A DNA stretch of 64,000 bases from Plantibacter auratus (GCF_050587365.1 NZ_JBOBFV010000001.1:496001-560000); one strand, 5' to 3'; positions 18,144 through 26,927 are shown, numbered from the stretch's first letter. A program made the numbers and translations. The notes: generated by a model from the sequence alone, not told the origin.

Positions 18144-19426
18144 TTGCCGGTCCCGAGGGCTTCGGCCTGCTGCTGGAGGTCCTTGAGCGCTTCGGCCGGG
18201 TCTTTGCCTCCGCGCAGGATCTGTTCCAGCGTGGTGTCCGCCGCTGCCGACACCTGAGCCCAGGTCGAGAGCGTCGGAGCGATCTTGACGCTTCTCAGCT
18301 GGTCGCCGAACACCGCGACCTTCGGGTCTTCGGTCAGCTTCGAGTCCTTCCAGGCCGACTGCTGGGCAGGGAGGTCGTTGACCGTTGAGAACCAGTCGAC
18401 CTGGACCTTGGGGTCGCTCAGCCACTTGATGAGCTTCCAGGCTGCGTCGGGGTTCTTCGCCGCCTTGAACACCGTCAGGTTGGCTCCCGCCGCGAACGAC
18501 GTCGACGTGCCATCTGTCGAAGCGGGGATCTGCGCGACAGCGAACTTGTCCTCGAAGCCAGGACCGCCCGCGGTTTTCAGACCTGGGATGTCCCAGGGGC
18601 CGCTGATGAACATGGGCACGGAACCGTCCACGAAGTTCGACGCGGTGGAGCCGGCTTCACCGTCCGGGTTCGGGTTTGCGATCCCCTCAGTGAAGAAGGT
18701 GTCCAAGTAGTCGACCGCACCGGTCACCTGCGGGGTGTCGATCGTCCACTCGGTTTGGTCGGCGTTCGTGATCTCCGCACCATTCGACCAGGCGAAGGGC
18801 AGGCTGCCCAGGAAGCCGTTCCAGCCTCCGGAAGGCAGGACGACGCCGTACTTGGCACCGGTCTGCGTCTGGTAGGCCTTGGCCAGGGATTTGAAGCCGT
18901 CCCAGTCCGTGGGAAAGGTTCCGAAGCCCGCTTGCTCGGCAAGGTCGGTTCGGTAGAAGAGCACCCGCGTCTCGACGTACCACGGCACGCCGTACTGGGT
19001 GTCGTCGAACGTCGTCGACTGCGTCGCGAAGTCGAACATGTCGGAGGTGTCGATCGCGTCGGGCTTCGGTGAAAGCGCGTTCTGGAAGCCGGGCATCCAG
19101 TCGCTGCCGAGCATGCCGATGTCGGGTGTCGTGCCGCCGGCGACGGCTGTCTGGTACTTGTTCTGTGCGGAATCCCACGGCACGGCTGTGACCTTCACCG
19201 TGACATCCGGGTTCGCCTTCTCGAAGGGTTTGATGAAGTCCTTGAGGGCCTCCCCTTCCGAGCCCTGCGCCCAGATCGTCACCGTGCCCTTGGCGGGCGA
19301 GTCGTCGAGTTCCAGTGCCGCACCGTCGCTCGCGCCGGTGTCCGCGCTGCGGCCGCAGCCGGTGAGCGCGAGGGCAGCGGCGGCGGAGATCGCGGCTACG
19401 GCGATCATGCTTCTGTTTCGGATCAT
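18140..19426 (-). CDS. Sugar ABC transporter substrate-binding lipoprotein (second importer)
   Basis: The protein has about 428 residues (family 1 solute-binding protein). The start is the second of two adjacent ATGs (19429 or 19426). AGGA lies 3 bases before the first and 6 before the second, which favours the latter. The signal peptide ends at lipobox ALTGC, giving a surface lipoprotein. It is the first gene of binding protein-MalF-MalG-GH43, so its substrate is probably the GH43 substrate, an arabinose- or xylose-bearing oligosaccharide. Expression is likely controlled by the adjacent LacI regulator through the dyad at 19515-19532. Confidence 0.92.
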   Translation of the reverse strand: MIRNRSMIAVAAISAAAALALTGCGRSADTGASDGAALELDDSPAKGTVTIWAQGSEGEALKDFIKPFEKANPDVTVKVTAVPWDSAQNKYQTAVAGGTTPDIGMLGSDWMPGFQNALSPKPDAIDTSDMFDFATQSTTFDDTQYGVPWYVETRVLFYRTDLAEQAGFGTFPTDWDGFKSLAKAYQTQTGAKYGVVLPSGGWNGFLGSLPFAWSNGAEITNADQTEWTIDTPQVTGAVDYLDTFFTEGIANPNPDGEAGSTASNFVDGSVPMFISGPWDIPGLKTAGGPGFEDKFAVAQIPASTDGTSTSFAAGANLTVFKAAKNPDAAWKLIKWLSDPKVQVDWFSTVNDLPAQQSAWKDSKLTEDPKVAVFGDQLRSVKIAPTLSTWAQVSAAADTTLEQILRGGKDPAEALKDLQQQAEALGTGK

Positions 19427-19514
19427 CATCGTTCCTATCTGTGGCCCTGCTGGACGAGCGCGGGCTGGTGCGGGTGGGGCGGTCTCGCAACTCTGCGCAG
19501 CACCGCGTGGCAAT

Positions 19515-19543
19515 AATCTAAGCGCATAGATTGCGAAGCGCAA
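19515..19543 (-). promoter_or_regulatory. Promoter with overlapping LacI-type operator
   Basis: On the minus strand a -35-like TTGCGC (19543-19538) and a -10-like TAGATT (19520-19515) are spaced by 17 bases. The 18-base palindrome AATCTAAGCGCATAGATT (19515-19532, 8 of 9 pairs) covers the -10 and most of the spacer. Its centre resembles classical LacI operators (AGCGCT). It sits between the LacI gene and the importer operon it probably controls. Confidence 0.6.
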
Positions 19544-19579
19544 GTAGCAGTCTCAGATCTGTCCGAACGCGTTGGAGCG

Positions 19580-20632
19580 TCAGTGACACCCGCAACTCGC
19601 GCCGAGCACGAACGTCGATTCCAGGAACTCATGCTGGTCCGCATCACTGTCGCCGGCGAGCGTGTCAGCGAGGATCCGCACGGCCGAGCGTCCGATTTGT
19701 TCCATGGGCTGCCGCACCGTCGTCAACACCGGCGTCGCCACCCTCCCCGCGAGAATGCCGTCGAAGCCGGTGACCGCGATGTCACCGGGCACGGATCGTC
19801 CGGCAGCGCGAAGCGCGTCGATCGCCGCCAGCGCGGTCTGATCGGTGTCGCAGACGAGCACGTCGGGTAGCTCGGATCGCTCGAGCAGCCGACGTACCGT
19901 GGCAATGGTGGACGCGTCGTCGCCGGCATGTCCGGGCAACACCTCGGGAACCGGTAGTCCTGCACCGGTCATCGCCGCAGAGAACCCGTCGTAGCGCTGA
20001 CGGAACTCGGGTGTGCCCAGCTCGCCGAGGTAGGCAATACGCCTGTAGCGGTGAACGTCCAGCAGATGCTCCGTCAAGCGAACCATCCCGTTCCGGTTGT
20101 CCACGAGGATCGTGTGCACGCCCTCGTGGCGCACAGCCCCTCCGAGCTCGATGAAGGGGATTCGCGCCGCCACCTGCTTCAACGTCCTCTCAGGCATCGC
20201 ACCGGCGAACGCGATGAGCCCGTCCACCCGGCCCGCGACATCGATGACGTTCGGGAGATGGGCGGCGGTTCGGTTACCGCCGAGCATCAGGGCGAACCCG
20301 CGACGTCGACACTCGAGCTGCACGCCCCGTTGGACCTCGTCAGCGTAGAGCGGGAAGAGTCGACCATCACTCTCCGATCCGGGGACCACGTCGAGGTCGT
20401 CGGCGTCGAGCAAGTAGTCGAAAGCGTACAAGCCGATCGCGCCCGTCTGACCACGAGCGAGCCCTCGGGCGCTCGCGCTGGGAACGTACCCGAGTTCGTC
20501 GGCCGCCGCGAGGACCTGCTCCATCGTCTGCGGCTTCACCCGGTCCGGCTTCGTGAATGCGAACGACACCGTCGCGATCGAGACGCCTGCGAGCTGGGCG
20601 ACGTCGTACACGGTCGGCTTACGAGCCTCCAT
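19580..20632 (-). CDS. LacI family transcriptional regulator
   Basis: The protein has about 350 residues from the ATG at 20632, preceded by GGTGGAG. It starts MEARKPTVYDVAQLAGVSIA, a textbook LacI helix-turn-helix, with the hinge near YVPSASARGLARG. The sugar-binding domain follows and ends in an unusual Cys-rich tail (ASCGCH). An in-frame ATG at 20647 is an alternative. It lies upstream of, and parallel to, the second importer operon with an excellent operator in between, so it is the likely local repressor. The effector is unknown. Confidence 0.9.
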   Translation of the reverse strand: MEARKPTVYDVAQLAGVSIATVSFAFTKPDRVKPQTMEQVLAAADELGYVPSASARGLARGQTGAIGLYAFDYLLDADDLDVVPGSESDGRLFPLYADEVQRGVQLECRRRGFALMLGGNRTAAHLPNVIDVAGRVDGLIAFAGAMPERTLKQVAARIPFIELGGAVRHEGVHTILVDNRNGMVRLTEHLLDVHRYRRIAYLGELGTPEFRQRYDGFSAAMTGAGLPVPEVLPGHAGDDASTIATVRRLLERSELPDVLVCDTDQTALAAIDALRAAGRSVPGDIAVTGFDGILAGRVATPVLTTVRQPMEQIGRSAVRILADTLAGDSDADQHEFLESTFVLGASCGCH

Positions 20633-20696
20633 CGGCTCCACCCTCATGCTGTTCCACGTCGCCAGCATAACCACGCCTGTCGTCGACCCCGGGATC

Positions 20697-21203
20697 TCAG
20701 TCGGCGCCCGACGCACCCCGGACGTCGCCTGCGTCTGTCGATCCACCCCGGTTTTCTCCTGATTGCGGGAGTCGGTCGCGGTCATAGGTGATGTCGTCGA
20801 AACCGTGCGGGAGGGGCACCCCATCCTCGTCGAGGCTGACGAACACGATCCTCTCGATCGTGAGGATACTGCGGCGACTCACCATGTTGCGCACCTCCGC
20901 CCGCATCGTGAGCGAGGTCCGTCCGAACGCCGTCGCGCGCAACCCCATCTCGATCAGATCCCCCTGGAGCGCGGACGAGACGAAATCGATCTCCGAGATG
21001 TACTTGGTCACCGCGCGGGGGTTGCCGAGCTGGAGGATTGCGTAGATCGCGGCTTCCTCGTCGATCCAGCGCAAGAGGCTGCCGCCGAAGAGGCTCCCGT
21101 GGGCATTGAGATCCTCAGGTCGCACCCATCGGCGCGAGCGGAAGGTGATCCCCTGCTCACCACGGTCCGGACCCGAGTCCGACCCACCGATCGCTCTGCT
21201 CAC
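20697..21203 (-). CDS. Hotdog-fold acyl-CoA thioesterase (YciA/BACH type)
   Basis: The protein has 168 residues. The motif HGSLFGGSLLRWIDEEAA (about residues 35-52) is the catalytic helix region of the 4HBT acyl-CoA thioesterase family. It hydrolyses acyl-CoA to free acid and CoA. GTG start after GAGGTCGAA. The tail after about residue 145 is disordered and acidic. It lies between the LacI gene and the transaldolase gene, nine bases from the latter. It may be transcribed with it, but no functional link to sugar use is evident. Confidence 0.85.
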   Translation of the reverse strand: MSRAIGGSDSGPDRGEQGITFRSRRWVRPEDLNAHGSLFGGSLLRWIDEEAAIYAILQLGNPRAVTKYISEIDFVSSALQGDLIEMGLRATAFGRTSLTMRAEVRNMVSRRSILTIERIVFVSLDEDGVPLPHGFDDITYDRDRLPQSGENRGGSTDAGDVRGASGAD

Positions 21204-21212
21204 GATTCGACC

Positions 21213-22304
21213 TCAGATGACCGGCAGGATGATGTCCCGCACCAGCGCGTCGAGCTTGGCATCGGCCTCGAGGAATTGTCGCAGTGTCCGCCTCGTCGCG
21301 CCGAAATCGTCGAACTCGGCGACCGCCATCCCGTCGACGAGATACGCCTTGCGGAATTCCGGGACGCGTTCGAGGAGCGTGTCGATGATGTGCTGGGCGA
21401 CCGGCACGTCGATGCGGTGCGGGTCCACGGGGATCCGGTTCTCGTTGATGCGCAGCTGCCAGTCGAACGGCGGGGAGACGACGAGGTCGCCGCCGACCAG
21501 CTCGGACCACTGCAGGTGGTTGCGGAATGCGGCGGAGAGTATCCTCGATCGGAACCCGCGTCGGGTGAAGATGCGGTGCGCCTCCTTCAACGCTGCCACA
21601 CCCGCCCACTCGAGGTAGCCGGGATCGATGAGGATACGGTCTTTGGCAACGGACGCCTTCAACCAGTCGTCCAGGCGCCCGCCCATGATGGTGACGACAG
21701 AGCCGAACTCCCAGTCCGGGAGCCCCTCGGCGGCCCGTCGCTCGAGACCGCGCTCGATCGCCTCGCCGACCGCGACGGCCTGGGCCACCGTGAATGACAC
21801 GGTCGCATTGATGCTGACCCCGCGATAGGTCGCCTCCTCGATCGCGCGGATACCGACAGCGGTTGCAGGGATCTTCACGATGATGTTCTCTGCCAGTGCC
21901 GAGAACCGAACGGCCTGCTCGACGAGCGCCTCAGCGTCCCGGTGCAGGCGTGGATCGGTCTGGATCGACAGACGACCGTTCCGGCCGTTGCTCTCCCGGA
22001 ACGCCGGCTCGAGGAGCACGGCCGCCTGGATCGACAGCTCCTCGACCACCTTCCAGCCAAGCTCGGCCTCCCCCGCTGTCGAGAACTCGGCAGCGAGTTC
22101 GGTGATCCGCGGCGCCCAGACGTCGAGGTTCTGGGAGATGACCGCGAGGGCGATGACCGGGTTGCAGGTCGCGCCGACCGCACCGAACGCGATCGACCTG
22201 GCGAGTTCGTCGGGGTCGGCGGAATCGTTCCACAGGCTCGTGGGCGTCGAGGCCGCCGCGGCTGCGAGCGGAAGCGTGTCGGCTGGGGTGAGGGTGACGG
22301 TCAT
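21213..22304 (-). CDS. Divergent transaldolase family protein
   Basis: The protein has 363 residues and a PF00923-type barrel. Visible family features are LWNDS near residue 25, GATCNPV (about residues 45-51) and the Schiff-base lysine in ENIIVKIPAT (about residue 142). The C-terminal third is unlike classical transaldolases: it has DPHRIDVPVAQHIIDTLL and a long helical end. The ATG follows CGGAGG. It is divergent from the GntR regulator, and three copies of the inositol-regulon operator lie in the shared gap. It should therefore be expressed with inositol catabolism. It could transfer or cleave a C3 unit of a sugar phosphate; the real substrate is unknown. Confidence 0.75.
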   Translation of the reverse strand: MTVTLTPADTLPLAAAAASTPTSLWNDSADPDELARSIAFGAVGATCNPVIALAVISQNLDVWAPRITELAAEFSTAGEAELGWKVVEELSIQAAVLLEPAFRESNGRNGRLSIQTDPRLHRDAEALVEQAVRFSALAENIIVKIPATAVGIRAIEEATYRGVSINATVSFTVAQAVAVGEAIERGLERRAAEGLPDWEFGSVVTIMGGRLDDWLKASVAKDRILIDPGYLEWAGVAALKEAHRIFTRRGFRSRILSAAFRNHLQWSELVGGDLVVSPPFDWQLRINENRIPVDPHRIDVPVAQHIIDTLLERVPEFRKAYLVDGMAVAEFDDFGATRRTLRQFLEADAKLDALVRDIILPVI

Positions 22305-22386
22305 CGAATTGCCTCCGGGAGTCGAGTTGGCGATCGCCGGAGCTGCGGCGACGCAGTCCGATCACCATACCTGAACTTTGACAGCA

Positions 22387-22462
22387 TGTCCTAACAATAT
22401 GCGCGCAACTCGGCGTGACCTGACATACTCCCATTTTGGAAAGCCCTGATATTGTCAGGACA
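22387..22462. promoter_or_regulatory. Three IolR-type operator copies in divergent promoter
   Basis: The sites are TGTCCTAACA (22387-22396), TGACCTGACA (22416-22425) and, on the other strand, TGTCCTGACA (22462-22453). All fit the C. glutamicum IolR motif KGWCHTRACA as I remember it. They lie between the transaldolase and regulator genes, so the regulator probably controls both genes, including itself. Confidence 0.7.
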
Positions 22463-22490
22463 AGTTCTCTCTCCCAATCGAAGGAGCCGC

Positions 22491-23252
22491 ATGGCACAGC
22501 CCGAGCAAACGCTCCCCGTCGAACTCTTCCTCGACCTCGATCGATCCGGACCGGTGCCGCTGTACTACCAGATCGCAACCAGGCTCGAGCAGGCCATCCA
22601 TGATGAGACACTCCCAGCGGGATCACGTCTGGAGAACGAGGTAGCGCTGGGCACCCGCCTCGGACTCTCCCGCCCCACGATCCGTCGGGCCATCCAGGAA
22701 CTCGTGGACAAGGGCCTTCTCGTCCGTCGCCGAGGTATCGGCACCCAGGTCGTCCACGGCAAGGTGACGCGCAACGTCGAGCTCACCAGCCTGTTCGAGG
22801 ACCTGGAGCGTACGGGGCAGAAGCCGGAGACGGACATCCTCTCCGCCGAGGTCACAACGGCGGACGAGAAGGTCGCGGACGCCCTCGGCGTGGCGACCGG
22901 GAGCCCGATCGTCCACATCAGGCGGCTGCGCCGGGCGGACGGTGTCCCACTCGCGATCCTCGAGAACTTCCTCCCCGAAGACCTCACGGACCTCGACCTC
23001 GGAGCCCTCGAGCACCACGGCCTCTACCAACTCCTCCGGGCACGCGGCGTCACGATGCGTGTCGCCAAGCAACGCATCGGCGCACGGGAGGCGTCAGGCC
23101 CTGAGAGCGAGATGCTCGACGTCCGGAAGGGCAGCGCACTCCTGACCATGTCGCGAACCGCCTTCGACAACTCCGGTCGGGCGGTGGAGTTCGGCCAGCA
23201 CGTCTACCGGCCCGACCTGTACTCCTTCGAAGTCACCCTCGTCGACCGGTAG
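22491..23252 (+). CDS. iolR: GntR/UTRA family regulator, probable IolR
   Basis: The protein has 253 residues. An N-terminal winged helix (VPLYYQIATRLEQAI to about residue 75, core LGLSRPTIRRAIQELVDKG) is followed by a UTRA ligand-binding domain (HutC subfamily). The ATG follows GAAGGAG; an in-frame start 13 codons earlier lacks such a site. Its own promoter and all other promoters of the inositol block carry the same 10-base motif, so it is the natural candidate repressor, released by an inositol catabolite. The symbol is assigned by analogy with C. glutamicum iolR; orthology was not tested. Confidence 0.75.
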   Translation: MAQPEQTLPVELFLDLDRSGPVPLYYQIATRLEQAIHDETLPAGSRLENEVALGTRLGLSRPTIRRAIQELVDKGLLVRRRGIGTQVVHGKVTRNVELTSLFEDLERTGQKPETDILSAEVTTADEKVADALGVATGSPIVHIRRLRRADGVPLAILENFLPEDLTDLDLGALEHHGLYQLLRARGVTMRVAKQRIGAREASGPESEMLDVRKGSALLTMSRTAFDNSGRAVEFGQHVYRPDLYSFEVTLVDR

Positions 23253-23270
23253 CGAGCCGATCGCGCGACC

Positions 23271-23675
23271 TCAACGCGCCGGAACGGCGAGCTCCCCGGT
23301 GAGGTACTGCGCGCGACCGAAGCCGAAGGACCAGTCCTGCGGACCGTTCTCGACATAACCGATGAAGACGTCCGAACCGTCGACGCCGGCCTCGGAGAGA
23401 CGGTCGGCCACTGCCGCATAGAGCGCCTGCTTCGTCTCATCGCTTCGACCGCGCTGCGTGAAGATCTGGATCATGACGACGCCTTCGGAGCGAGCGAAAC
23501 CGAGCCCCGCATCCTCGGCGATGATCTGGCCAGACGAGTGTTCGGTGACGATCTGGAAGCGGTCACGAGGCGGAATCCCGTAGACGGAGACGATCGCCTC
23601 ATGGATGGCGTCTGCGATCTGCTGGATGCCTGCGGCGTCGCGGCCTGTGGCGAGGTCGATCCTGACGAGCGGCAT
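23271..23675 (-). CDS. Tautomerase family protein (4-oxalocrotonate tautomerase-like)
   Basis: The protein has 134 residues. After removal of Met it starts PLVRIDLATG, giving the catalytic N-terminal Pro of the tautomerase superfamily. Two beta-alpha-beta repeats make up the rest, so it is a fused-dimer type rather than the 60-residue monomer type. The ATG follows AGGAG. Its promoter region contains TGTTAGGACA, the reverse of the regulon operator, which links it to inositol use. It might isomerise a keto or enol intermediate of the inositol pathway; this is inference. Confidence 0.8.
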   Translation of the reverse strand: MPLVRIDLATGRDAAGIQQIADAIHEAIVSVYGIPPRDRFQIVTEHSSGQIIAEDAGLGFARSEGVVMIQIFTQRGRSDETKQALYAAVADRLSEAGVDGSDVFIGYVENGPQDWSFGFGRAQYLTGELAVPAR

Positions 23676-23700
23676 GAAAGTCTCCTGATCGGTTCAAGTT

Positions 23701-23767
23701 TGTTAGGACATAAGAACGTTACCTCCCTCAACCCCATTTGTCACCAATAAGTAAATATGTCCTGACT
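23701..23767. promoter_or_regulatory. IolR-type operators between tautomerase and ABC importer
   Basis: TGTCCTAACA occurs on the minus strand at 23710-23701, just upstream of the tautomerase gene. TGTCCTGACT (one mismatch) lies at 23758-23767 on the plus strand, upstream of the importer binding-protein gene. Each half of this divergent AT-rich gap thus has one site. Confidence 0.65.
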
Positions 23768-23859
23768 TACTATTGCCCTCTTGTCTGTTCTTCACTAGCT
23801 TGAGCCCTGCAATGATGCACGGGCCGCCCGAGGCCCGACCCTCGAAAGGACACAACGAA

Positions 23860-24885
23860 GTGAAAACCTCAGCACGACGCTCGCTCCTCGGCACGATCGC
23901 CCTCGTCGGCGCCGCCGCACTCGCCCTCAGCGGCTGCACCGCCACCGCGGGCGCGAGCAGCACCTCGGACGCCGGTCTCGCGTCCGGCTTCGGATCGCGC
24001 GCGGACAACCGCGACGCCTACTTCTTCACCTATTACAACCCGGCGAGCGACCCGTTCTGGGCGCAGATCCTGAAGGGTGGCGAGGACGCTGCCGAGCTCG
24101 GCCACCTGAATCTGACGCACCAGACGGCCGAGGGCGACCCGGACAAGATGGTCGACCTCGTCGGCACCGCGATCGCGACGAAGCCGTCCCTGATCTTCAT
24201 GCCGTTCAACGAGGGCGAGAAGTGGTCGAAGGTCGCCTGCGACGCCCACGACGCCGGCATCACGGTCATCGCGTACAACGTCCCCGCTCCGGACAGCGCC
24301 AAGGACTGCGTCTCGGGCTTCGTCGGCCAGGACTTCACCGAGGTCGGCAAGCTCGTCGGTGAGCGCCTGTTGAAGGAAGTCGACCTCAAGGAGGGCGACA
24401 AGGTCATGTTCCCGGCCGAGGAACCCGAGCAGGACTACGCGATCAAGCGCGGCGGCGGCGTTCAGGACGCCCTGGATTCGGTCGGTGCGAAGGGCGAGTA
24501 TCTCCGTACCTCCGGTGCTGACGAGGAGGCGCTCAACTCCATGACCTCATGGCTGACGGCGAACCCCGACGTCAAGGCGATCGTCCCGCTCGGCGGAACC
24601 CCGCACCGCAACGTCGTCGCGGCCATGGAAGCCGCCGGGGTCTCGGTCCCGGTCGTCGGGTTCGACACCTCCCCGCAGGTGATCCAGGGGATCAAGGACG
24701 GCAAGATCCTCGCCACTGCGGACCAGCAGGGGTACGTGCAGGGGTACCAGTCGGTGATGCAGGGCATCCTGTCGATCGACTTCGGCCTCTCCCCGGCCAA
24801 CATCAACTCCGGCGGCCTCGGACTGATCGACAAGTCCAACGTCTCCTTCCTCGAGGAGAAGGACCTGCAGGGCATCCGCTACTGA
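23860..24885 (+). CDS. Simple-sugar ABC transporter substrate-binding lipoprotein
   Basis: The protein has 341 residues and is a ribose/inositol-type periplasmic binding protein (Peripla_BP_4 fold). The GTG start at 23860 follows AAAGGA; in-frame codons upstream are not preceded by a ribosome site. The signal peptide ends in lipobox ALSGC. It opens a three-gene importer operon (binding protein, permease, ATPase) located inside the inositol block with a regulon operator upstream. The likely ligand is myo-inositol or a related cyclitol (inferred). The family also includes ribose, xylose and fructose binders. Confidence 0.87.
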   Translation: MKTSARRSLLGTIALVGAAALALSGCTATAGASSTSDAGLASGFGSRADNRDAYFFTYYNPASDPFWAQILKGGEDAAELGHLNLTHQTAEGDPDKMVDLVGTAIATKPSLIFMPFNEGEKWSKVACDAHDAGITVIAYNVPAPDSAKDCVSGFVGQDFTEVGKLVGERLLKEVDLKEGDKVMFPAEEPEQDYAIKRGGGVQDALDSVGAKGEYLRTSGADEEALNSMTSWLTANPDVKAIVPLGGTPHRNVVAAMEAAGVSVPVVGFDTSPQVIQGIKDGKILATADQQGYVQGYQSVMQGILSIDFGLSPANINSGGLGLIDKSNVSFLEEKDLQGIRY

Positions 24886-24982
24886 CACTCGACCGTCGTG
24901 TGCCGGGGATCGCTCCATGAGCCTCGGCACACGGCACCCCTCCCCGAACCGACCGCGATCCGTCGCGCACCGAAGGACCCCC

Positions 24983-26074
24983 ATGTCTCAACCACCTCCG
25001 CGCGAACCCGCGCCCATCCTGACCGCTCCGCTCTCCACGGAGAGCATCTCGCAGCCTCGCAGACTGTCGGACAACCAGCCGCAGGGCTTCGCCGACCGCC
25101 TCCGTGACACGATCACCTACACCCGTGGACGCGGCGCGCTGGAGATCGGCATCATCTTCGCGATCGTGCTCCTCGGCTTCGTCATCGCCGGCATCGTCGC
25201 CCCCGACGCGTTCCCGTTCCTCTCACCGAGCAACCTCTCCGGAGTGATCTCCCAGTCCATACCAGTGCTCGCGATCCTCGGTATCGGTGCCGGGATCCTC
25301 ATGATCGCGGGCGAGTTCGACCTGTCCCTCGGCGCGAACATCGGCTTCTCCGCGATCATCTTCATCCGCGTCTCAGAGGCGGTGGGCTGGGGATGGGGTG
25401 CTCTCGCCGCGATCGCCTGCGGCACGGGCATCGCGCTCATCAACGGCCTCATCGTGGTCGTCACCAAGATCCCGTCCTTCATCGCAACGCTCGGCATGGG
25501 CTTCTTCTGGACCGGGGCGAGTCTCTTCGTGAACGGGACGTCACCGGCGATCCTGTCCAGCGCGAAGGACGACACCCTGGTGACGCTCTTCGCCGGCGAC
25601 TTCGGGCTCTTCCGCTCACAGTTGGTCTGGCTGCTCGTCATCGGCGTGATCGCCTGGCTCTTCCTGCACCGGCACAAGCGCGGCAACCACGTCTACGCCG
25701 TCGGCGGCAACGCTGCAGCGGCGAAGGCGATCTCGATCAACCCTTCGGCGGTCCGACTCATGGCCTTCGGCATCTTCGGCGGACTCGTCGGCTTCGCCGC
25801 GATCCTGATCGCCGTCCGCACGTCGTCGATGCAGCCGGGTAGCACCGACGACTACACGCTGATGGCCATCGCAGCCGCCGTCGTCGGCGGAACCTCCCTG
25901 CTCGGTGGCCGAGGAAGCATCGTCGGCATGATCATCGGCGCCGCGCTGATCCGGATCATCGAGAACGGCCTCATCCTGGCCAAGGCCCCCGGCTTCTACA
26001 TCCAACTCTTCGTCGGGCTCATCATCGTCATCGCCGCCATCTTCAACAAGCTCATGGAAGGAAAGGCATCGTGA
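24983..26074 (+). CDS. Simple-sugar ABC transporter permease (RbsC/FrcC type)
   Basis: The protein has 363 residues from the ATG at 24983, which follows GAAGGA. About nine or ten membrane helices start near residue 55 (IGIIFAIVLLGFVIAGIV). The family segments GEFDLSLGAN, IPSFIATLGM and VVGGTSLLGGRGS are present. It forms the membrane channel of the cyclitol or sugar importer. The last codons overlap the ATPase gene by 4 bases (GTGA). Confidence 0.92.
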   Translation: MSQPPPREPAPILTAPLSTESISQPRRLSDNQPQGFADRLRDTITYTRGRGALEIGIIFAIVLLGFVIAGIVAPDAFPFLSPSNLSGVISQSIPVLAILGIGAGILMIAGEFDLSLGANIGFSAIIFIRVSEAVGWGWGALAAIACGTGIALINGLIVVVTKIPSFIATLGMGFFWTGASLFVNGTSPAILSSAKDDTLVTLFAGDFGLFRSQLVWLLVIGVIAWLFLHRHKRGNHVYAVGGNAAAAKAISINPSAVRLMAFGIFGGLVGFAAILIAVRTSSMQPGSTDDYTLMAIAAAVVGGTSLLGGRGSIVGMIIGAALIRIIENGLILAKAPGFYIQLFVGLIIVIAAIFNKLMEGKAS

Positions 26075-26865
26075 CCGTCGACGCCACCATCGATACCGCG
26101 ACGCCGCTCCTACGGATCGAGGGCGTCACCAAGCGCTATGGGGCGAACACCGTCCTCAACGACGTGTCCTTCGACATCGGCCACAGCGAGGTGGTCGGAC
26201 TGCTTGGCGACAACGGAGCGGGCAAGTCCACCCTCGTCAAGATCCTGTCCGGAGTCGTCCAGATGACATCCGGTTCCTACACCTGGGAGGGACAGCACCA
26301 CGACACGGTCAACCGAGCGCTCACCGAGCAGCTCGGCGTCGAGACGATCTTCCAGGACTCGGCTCTCGTCCCGCAGATGTCGATCACCCGGAACCTGTTC
26401 ATGGGTCGCGAGATCACAAACCGCCTCGGACTCATGAAGATGAAGCAGATGGACGCGATCACCTCCGAGATCCTGGACACCGTCGTGACGATCGAGGGCA
26501 TCAAGTCCTCGAAGCAGCTCGTCGCATCCCTGTCGGGCGGCCAGGCACAAGCGGTCGCCATCGCGCGCGCCGTCCACTTCAAGCGCAGCCTCCTCATTCT
26601 CGACGAACCCACCTCGGCCCTCGCCGTGCGGGCGACCGAGGCACTGCTGAACTACCTCCGGCAGCTGAAGTCGGAGGGCGTCAGCTCGGTGCTCGTCACC
26701 CACAATCTGCACCACGCCTACCAGGTGTGCGACCGGCACATCGTGATGAACCACGGACGGAAGATCCTCGACGTCCGTCGCGAGGACACGAGCGTGGAAG
26801 AGCTCACCGCCGCGGTCGTCGAGGGCGCCGTCGGTGTTGAACGCTTCCGGGCGGGGCGCTTCTGA
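26071..26865 (+). CDS. Sugar ABC transporter ATP-binding protein, single-domain FrcA type
   Basis: The protein has 264 residues and one nucleotide-binding domain: Walker A GDNGAGKST (about residues 48-56), signature LSGGQ, Walker B SLLILDEP and the switch histidine in LVTHNLHH. RbsA/MglA proteins carry two such domains in about 500 residues. This one is of the short FrcA type, so it must work as a homodimer with the permease. The D-loop reads TSALAVRA. GTG start overlapping the permease stop. A strong terminator follows 15 bases after the stop. Confidence 0.92.
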   Translation: MTVDATIDTATPLLRIEGVTKRYGANTVLNDVSFDIGHSEVVGLLGDNGAGKSTLVKILSGVVQMTSGSYTWEGQHHDTVNRALTEQLGVETIFQDSALVPQMSITRNLFMGREITNRLGLMKMKQMDAITSEILDTVVTIEGIKSSKQLVASLSGGQAQAVAIARAVHFKRSLLILDEPTSALAVRATEALLNYLRQLKSEGVSSVLVTHNLHHAYQVCDRHIVMNHGRKILDVRREDTSVEELTAAVVEGAVGVERFRAGRF

Positions 26866-26880
26866 CCACCCGCTCCTTCT

Positions 26881-26927
26881 CAGGCCCTGCCGTCGACCAC
26901 ATGTCGACGGTAGGGCCTGCTGTTTTG
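26881..26927 (+). terminator. Intrinsic terminator of the ABC importer operon
   Basis: A 17-bp stem (26881-26897 with 26903-26919, one mismatch) with loop cacat is followed by TGTTTTG. This is the best textbook terminator in the window. Confidence 0.88.
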
